A DNA stretch of 64,000 nucleotides from Hsuehochloa calcarea (Eukaryota; Streptophyta; Magnoliopsida; Poales; Poaceae): positions 28,945,232 through 29,009,231 of the forward strand of contig CM070599.1 in NCBI GenBank assembly GCA_036346395.1, given 5' to 3'. Both the position numbers and the translations under genes were made by a program. Within the stretch, counting starts at the first letter, position 1, and every line of letters begins with the position of its first letter. The notes beneath the pieces are model-generated. The model was not told the origin of the DNA, did no database searches, and saw only the letters and a program-made list of their open reading frames with translations. Below, piece by piece: positions 58,567 through 64,000 of this stretch.

Positions 58567-59985
58567 CAGAAGAATTTAGACCTACCATTATGATTTAATG
58601 GAGTACTTTGGTAATTAATGACAATCATCATGTAGACTAACATTTTTCATGAGCTGGTGAAACAGGTTGAGTCCCATGATGATGAAGACTTTGAGTGGCA
58701 TCGTGAGTTGATTATCATCAAGTCAAGATTCGGGATGAAGAATGTCATCGTGTGTTGATAAGCAAAAAAATCATGAAGTAAAGATAATTATCATGTGTTG
58801 ATGATATTCAAGACAAGATCTCGAAGTTAAGAAGATCATCATGTGTTGATGATATTCAAGACAAGATCTCGAAGTTAAGAAAATCATTATGTGTTGATGA
58901 TTATCAAGTCAAAATTTTGGATTGTCGTCATGTGTTGATGAGCATCAAGACAAGATCCCGAAGTAAAGAAAATCATCACGTGTTGATGATATTCAAGACT
59001 AAAACACTCAAAAAAATGATTATAACTTTTGACTTGATGTCGGAATTGAGTGATCTTAGGCTCCACAAAATATTATTTAGAGGGCAACACAACCCATCTG
59101 TTTTGATTGATCGCAAACACATTTGATTAAATCAAGAAGCACAACTCCAAAGAGCCAACACATGGCCTAAGTCCAAGAAAAGAGCAACAAACAATCTTAA
59201 ATCATGCCAAGAAATGATGCATGTGCTTCAATAATTTTCAAAGCACATTTGTAAACGTTAGTATCATGCCATAAGGAGTAGGTGCATGGACTTAAACCAT
59301 TTGTAAATTATAGTATCATGCTACAAAGAGTTAATGCACGAGCTTCAATTATTTGTAAAACACTTTCGCAAATAATAACATCATGCCTAGAAGAACTAGA
59401 GCAAGCGGGATTGAGCCATCAACATATGATGAGACTCAAGGTCTAGACAAGACCCCTCTTAACAATACGACAACCTATACTAGCAATCCGATCTTCCAAC
59501 CAAACACCGAGACCAGTAAAAGATTAGGAACACATCCTTAACCTATACTAGTCATACATTTGTCTTGAGTATCCATTTTGGAGTGATAACTTGATGATGA
59601 ACATCTCCACTCCAAGTCTGGATTCTTGACTTGATAATCATCAACACATGATGATTTTCTTTACTTCAAGTTCTTGACTTGAGTATCATCAACACATGAT
59701 GTTCTTATTCACTTTGGGATCTTGTCTTGAATATCATTAACACATGATGATTTTCTTTACTTTGAGATCTTGTTTTGATACTCATCAACAGATGATGATA
59801 TCATTCGTCCCATATCTTTTGACTTTATGATAATAAACTCACGATACCACCAAAAGTTTTCATCATCATGGGACTCAACCTGTTTCATCAACTCATAGAA
59901 AATGTTAGTCCACATGACGATTATCATTAATTACTAAAATACTCTATTAACTCATAATAGCGGGTCTAGATTCTTCACCATGGTC
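58567..59985. mobile_element. Fold-back-like element with iterated inverted arms
   Basis: Bases 58567-58690 (from GAAGAATTTAGACC through GGTTGAGTCCCATGATGATG) match the reverse complement of 59868-59985 closely. The similarity continues inward for about 400 bp per arm as tandem copies of a ~48-bp unit around CATGTGTTGATGATATTCAA and GACAAGATCTCGAAG. Left-arm copies lie near 58752, 58795, 58843, 58890, 58931 and 58981; the right arm has mirrored CAACACATGATG copies near 59640, 59688, 59736 and 59785. The centre (about 59020-59560) is single copy and has no coding. The layout recalls fold-back elements. Superfamily and target duplication were not established. Confidence 0.65.
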
Positions 59986-61820
59986 CCATGGGCGCCCTCC
60001 CAATCCCAGACAGCCTCCACGGGCTTGGTGACGGTGACAGAGGTGATGGATGTCGATGCTGAGGATAGCAAAGGCATGTCCATGGAGGTCGAGCAGGGCC
60101 AGGTGTGATCAGCTCACGATCGTCGGTGCCCCGTGGGGTGAGGTGCTCCACCAGTGGCTGCAACACCGTATGGTACAACAACCACTCAATGCAGCGAGCT
60201 ACCAGCCAAACCTGGTGACATGGTCATTGTGAAGTGCACACGATGATGTAGCATGTAGTACCACAAGAGTGCCAGATGGTATTGGTAAGATATTTGTTGT
60301 CCGTTTTAGCAGGCGGGCCGTGGAGTTCTTGTGCATGGGCTTCCTGTGATTTAAACTCCGGGAGCTTTGTTAGATCATGTTGTTTTCTTCTATTTTGGTT
60401 GGATCAAAGGAGGTTTCGTCAATATTTTGGTCTCAAGCATGTTGTGTTCTGGCATCAATCAATGGAAAGGACATGGTGGTAGGAGTACTATATTTCTTCT
60501 TCTTCTTTTCACTACTAATAAAAGAAGGGGTTTACCCCCGCACAATGAAAAATCGTCCCACCCCTTCCTCCCCATGATTCGTGAGCATGTTCATGCCGCG
60601 ACAGGAGGAGGTAGCAGGGAGGGGTGGCGGCGGCTCGGTAAGGCTACATCGGGGATGGGAGAAGGCACTGGGAGAGAAGGAAGGAGACGAGGTGGCGCCA
60701 GGGAAGGGAGGGGGCAACAACGTCACACGAGGAAGTGGCAGGGATGAAGGCGTCCCTCCCTTGCCGTGCTATCGTCTCGAGTTCACCGCACCATGTTCTC
60801 TTTGTCCTAATCCTTCCTTGCATTGCCGCTGCCTCTTGCTCCGCACCGGCCGAGCAAGCATCGCCGCCTCCAAGCTTACCACTGCGACGTCACCACCACC
60901 TCCTCACTCGGCCTCCCACCTCCTAGTCGCGATGAGTCTGGCGAGGGCTGCAGAGGCCAATGGTCGTGAGAATAAAGTCGTGGCTTGGATTCAGGGTGAA
61001 AGAAGGTGGTCATCGACGTGTAGCCCTCCTCCTTGCCGGACGATGGCTGTAAATGGGTAGCGCGTCGGGGAGGAAAGTCGACAACAACTTTAATTTTTAA
61101 AGGTAAATAATCTATGAGCTCAAAATTTTAGTTTCTAGACAATAGTAGGCGATGCAATAGGCGGAGTTAATGTTTCTATTTATACGTGTGTGAAATAAAA
61201 TTAATTTTATTATGCGTTTAGGACCCCATCTGCTGATATGTATCACTCTCTTTTGAGATTCCGTTGTAATGTACGGGCACCCTACTAGTTTATTATACAA
61301 TTGTAAAGTTTGTAACAGCTCTAGTAGTTATCCTCTCTCTCTCTCTCTCAATTAAGAGAATTTTGAGTAATTTTTATTTTTTTCTAATTTAAGAATTATT
61401 GTGGTGCCTTTAATCTCACTAGTTTTTATAGAAGATTTCTAGTAACCCTAGATAGATGTGGCACCAGATTTGATCAACATACCTTTGAATCATATGAAAA
61501 TGTCTTGGTTTGTGATTTTGAAAAGGGGTTGTATATTCAAGGGCATCAACATCCAGTAGCCGAAGCACATACATGTCTAAGCACATCTAAGGATCAGAAA
61601 ATACCACTTTCAAAGAAACAACAGGAACCTGAGAATTAGCAAAATCGTTTATTAGAATTGCATGTGGTTCTCTAACAGAAGAATCTATATGATTTACTTT
61701 CTCTGCTTTCTCTTTCTCTCTATTTTACATGTCTAAAGTAGGTTCCTTTCTCTCTCTCTTTTTGATACCGTGTATCTGTTTTTTTTGGGAAGAATCTTTG
61801 TGGGTCAGGAAACAATGATG
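59986..61820. other. Intergenic, GC-rich patches, no supported gene
   Basis: GC-rich patches at 59990-60240 and 60580-61070 give overlapping open frames on both strands (the longest 159 aa, 60581-61060 plus), low in complexity and without a recognisable domain. A CT microsatellite lies at 61333-61348. The remainder is AT-rich. Confidence 0.4.
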
Positions 61821-61828
61821 TTTTTTAA

Positions 61829-62639
61829 AGAGTAAATTTGTTTAGTACTATCGTAATCGTTCGCGAGTTGTAAAATACCATCGCGAACGAGATCGACTGA
61901 AAAATATAATCATAAGCACAAAAAAACTGTTGAAAATGTCATTGCCGTCACATTTTTTTTCCAAAATAACCTTTCTTAGAGAAAATTTCAGAAATACTAA
62001 CATTACCCCCTCATAGAGAATAGTTAAAGAAAACACGATTAAATATGCAAAAACCAAACAAAGCTGAAAAATTATAGTCAAATTCACAGAAATTCCCACA
62101 AACATTTTGCACTTAAATCAATATTTTTAACTTAAATTTGGTTCTCATTTTTACACAATAAATAATTTCTAAAGTTGAAAATACTTTTTAAACTACAAAA
62201 ACAACAAGATAGTTCTAAAATTTTTAGAGTAGTTAAATATGGTATTTTGAATTTAATTAAAATATTCTCAACACAAATTTACTTTTATTTTTGAAATACG
62301 ATTAAATTACTTATTTTTAATTATTTTTCCAAAAAATATTTTGGGATGTTATAGCATTCCATTTTGCCTACCCCAAAACCAAACTCGCCACCATTATGCT
62401 TCACGATGTGCGGTGGCTTGTGGAGGAGAAGCAAGGGTAGAATGACATATGAGACCGGGCTTAGAAAAAGAAGAAGAGTGAGGGTAGAAGAGTTATTTCG
62501 TACCCTTGGGACGAAAACACGACGTCAATGACATTTTATAGAGTTTTTCATGTTTACAATCGTATTTTCCAGTGATCTCGTTCACGATGGTATTTTGTAA
62601 CTCGTGAACCATTGCAATGATACTGAACAAAATTACTCT
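61829..62639. mobile_element. Short TIR element with ~125-bp iterated arms, TSD TTTTTTAA
   Basis: Bases 61829-61955 match the reverse complement of 62515-62639 over ~125 bp. Outer ends are AGAGTAA and TTACTCT, flanked by TTTTTTAA on both sides (61821-61828 and 62640-62647). Each arm carries three spaced copies of a core like TACCATCGCGAACGA, starting at 61846, 61876 and about 61905 and mirrored with ends at 62564, 62592 and 62622. The interior is AT-rich plus a small GC patch (62360-62510) and has no coding. TIR length suggests a MULE. The 8-bp duplication is one short of the usual 9, and because the flank is a T-run it is weak evidence. Confidence 0.65.
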
Positions 62640-62762
62640 TTTTTTAATCATATGTAATTGTTGAAGTTTCATATACTAAAGATTGCAATTGTTAAAAGTT
62701 TGGGAGTTCATAATGACCAGAAACTAAAACCCTGACCCCTTGAGTTTACATATTATTAATGG

Positions 62763-63026
62763 GTGGAAGCAAAACTAAACAATAGAATTGAGAGGCTGAA
62801 AAAACAGTTCACGGAATCGCAGAAAGAAAGTGAGAATGTGGAGAATAAGATAGCAGAAGCGATGAGATCAAATGAGATCGGAAAACTTAAGAAGAGCCTA
62901 GAGAAGGCTCACGAAGAAAACGAGAAATACCGAGGATCAGCGCAGGAGGATACTCTGTTTGGCTTTCAACTTAAGCTGGAATTATTCTTTTCTCTAAAAA
63001 GCAAAAGAGGAAATATTCTGTTTTAA
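62763..63026 (+). CDS. Short coiled-coil ORF, unassigned (possible gene fragment)
   Basis: An 87-codon frame reads EAKLNNRIERLKKQFTESQK followed by more heptad-like charged sequence (KLKKSLEKAHEENEKYRG), a convincing coiled coil for about 60 residues. It then changes to unrelated sequence after about 62945. I do not recognise the family. No flanking exons, promoter or paralogous context were found, and codons past 62945 look non-coding. It could be one exon of a decayed or captured gene or a chance purine-rich frame. Confidence 0.3.
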   Translation: MEAKLNNRIERLKKQFTESQKESENVENKIAEAMRSNEIGKLKKSLEKAHEENEKYRGSAQEDTLFGFQLKLELFFSLKSKRGNILF

Positions 63027-63604
63027 AGAGGATCTAAAGAACGATCGATTAGAAAGTGAACACCACAGAAGGATGTATCGGAGTAAGTACGTCACTCTGT
63101 AAGCCATCTTCAGATGGGAAATTTGCGGCATGAGGAATGCTCTGTGCGTTGTTAATGGGAGACTCAGTGCCAATCTTTACCAGATGAACTATTGTCTACT
63201 GCTATCTATATGTTAGTTCTCATGTCTAAAGAGTAGTTGAAGACTTGAATCAGATATGTACTTATGAGTAAATGATTAAGCTGCTTGATATATTATTGTG
63301 CCTTGAGAGGCCATCTATGATTTGTGCATCTTACATGTTTTGTGTAGTCTGGAATCCTTGGCCGATTTTTTCTTGCCTTCGTTCATATACCATACTATGT
63401 TCTCCATTGACTTCAGCTAAAAATGTCCAAATTAAGTTCCCTGAAATCTATGTTTTGCTGCAAAACTAGCAGAATGAACTTTCCACTCCTTATCAAAGGA
63501 AACCTTCTTAACATAGCATTACTCATTTTCTGACCACTATTTTTCGTGCATGTATACATACATCTATACGCATATACAGTTTCAGTCTCATGCTCTTGAG
63601 TTAT
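63027..63604 (-). other. 3' flank/3'UTR of the NPF4-like gene
   Basis: AT-rich sequence downstream of the transporter stop codon. No other gene is supported. The transcript end could not be placed. Confidence 0.4.
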
Positions 63605-64000
63605 TCAGATGATCATCTCCTTGCCATCACCATCTGCCGCAACCTGAGCAGAGTCAGCATCAGAGCCATCGGCACCAGAATTGTACCACCTTGCGCACAG
63701 CAGGTAGCAGAAGAAGTTGAGCACGCTGAGCACAGCTAGCATCCAGTAGAACAGGTCCAGCCTGTCCTTGTTCAGGTCGTTGTCGCCGAGCCAGCCGCCG
63801 TCGCTGCCGTGCCTCGCCGTGACCCTGTTCACCAGCGACACGAGCACCGAGCTGAGGTAGAACCCGAACGCGTAGGAGCAGTACGTGAGCGCCGTGAGGA
63901 AGGCCTGCATGCCGGCGCACGCCTGCTTGTAGAAGAACTCGATGAGCCCCACGGCGGTGAACATCTCCGACACGCCGAAGACCAAGAACTGCGGCACGAT
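63605..64000 (-). CDS. NRT1/PTR family (NPF4-like) transporter, C-terminal part (runs off right edge)
   Basis: The minus strand is open from the window edge to TGA at 63607-63605 (131 residues visible). It starts within the conserved IVPQFLVFGVSEMFTAVGLI segment and continues FFYKQACAGMQAFLTALTYC, YAFGFYLSSVLVSLVNRVT, GGWLGDNDLNKDRLDLFYWM and LAVLSVLNFFCYLLCARWYN. This is the last three transmembrane helices and the LN.DRLDxFYW motif of NPF/POT proton-coupled transporters. The spacing and residues fit the NPF4 group, whose members transport nitrate or abscisic acid. Substrate cannot be told from this end. A hydrophilic acidic tail closes the protein. The coding part is GC-rich, like other grass NPF last exons. 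Confidence 0.9.
   Translation of the reverse strand: MVPQFLVFGVSEMFTAVGLIEFFYKQACAGMQAFLTALTYCSYAFGFYLSSVLVSLVNRVTARHGSDGGWLGDNDLNKDRLDLFYWMLAVLSVLNFFCYLLCARWYNSGADGSDADSAQVAADGDGKEMII

Noticed and set aside
60581..61060. 159-aa plus-strand frame
   Set aside because: Low-complexity GC-rich sequence, competing frames on both strands, no domain or splice support.
1..64000. CRISPR arrays, operons, prokaryotic or endogenous pararetrovirus sequence
   Set aside because: No spaced identical repeats of CRISPR type, no polycistronic layout and no pararetroviral coat/movement protein patterns were seen. All reverse transcriptases found are copia or gypsy.

Overview
This is a plant nuclear window, most likely from a grass (Poaceae). 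The genes are intron-rich with GT-AG splice sites, first exons are GC-rich, and AT-rich intergenic space is full of LTR retrotransposons, Mutator-like (MULE), hAT and Helitron elements. Species cannot be fixed from the sequence alone. Only four host genes are convincing, all on the minus strand. They are the 5' half of an NSRP1-like splicing regulator (left edge), a complete UPF3 gene for nonsense-mediated decay (12 coding exons, 501 aa), a complete bromodomain GTE-type gene (9 coding exons, 495 aa) and the 3' end of an NRT1/PTR family (NPF4-like) transporter (right edge). Exon phases were checked by hand and close without a gap for UPF3 and GTE.

Layout: 1-1.83 kb NSRP1-like; 2.0-3.7 kb two abutting inverted-repeat DNA transposons, the second carrying a broken CDC123 fragment; 4.6-5.1 kb a small tandem repeat; 7.1-13.5 kb UPF3; 15.2-15.6 kb a solo LTR; 15.8-17.9 kb an F-box/LRR pseudogene split by an internally deleted copia element (TSD GCCGT); 19.08-25.56 kb a full-length but coding-defective Ty1/copia element (TSD GGTAC); 27.9-28.5 kb a gypsy-type LTR with an adjacent PBS-like site; 30.6-46.0 kb the GTE gene. 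Its seventh intron has grown to 8.9 kb through nested insertions: an old LTR, a 5.5-kb Helitron within it, and within that a hAT element and a captured BPA1-like gene fragment. Its 5'UTR intron holds a broken hAT transposase. 46.6-54.6 kb is a 5'-truncated Ty3/gypsy chromovirus with a 4.9-kb LTR, followed by an older related LTR fragment to about 56.6 kb. 58.6-60.0 kb is a fold-back element with iterated arms, and 61.8-62.6 kb a third short inverted-repeat element. The NPF-like gene ends the window.

The most unusual signal is structural. The three short inverted-repeat elements (2.0-2.8, 2.8-3.7 and 61.8-62.6 kb) all have arms built from a core motif repeated every ~30 bp, three to four times per arm and mirrored at the other end. 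A fourth element (58.6-60.0 kb) does the same with a ~48-bp period. Two host genes, the NSRP1-like gene (splicing) and UPF3 (mRNA surveillance), act in RNA metabolism, but nothing here shows that they are co-regulated.
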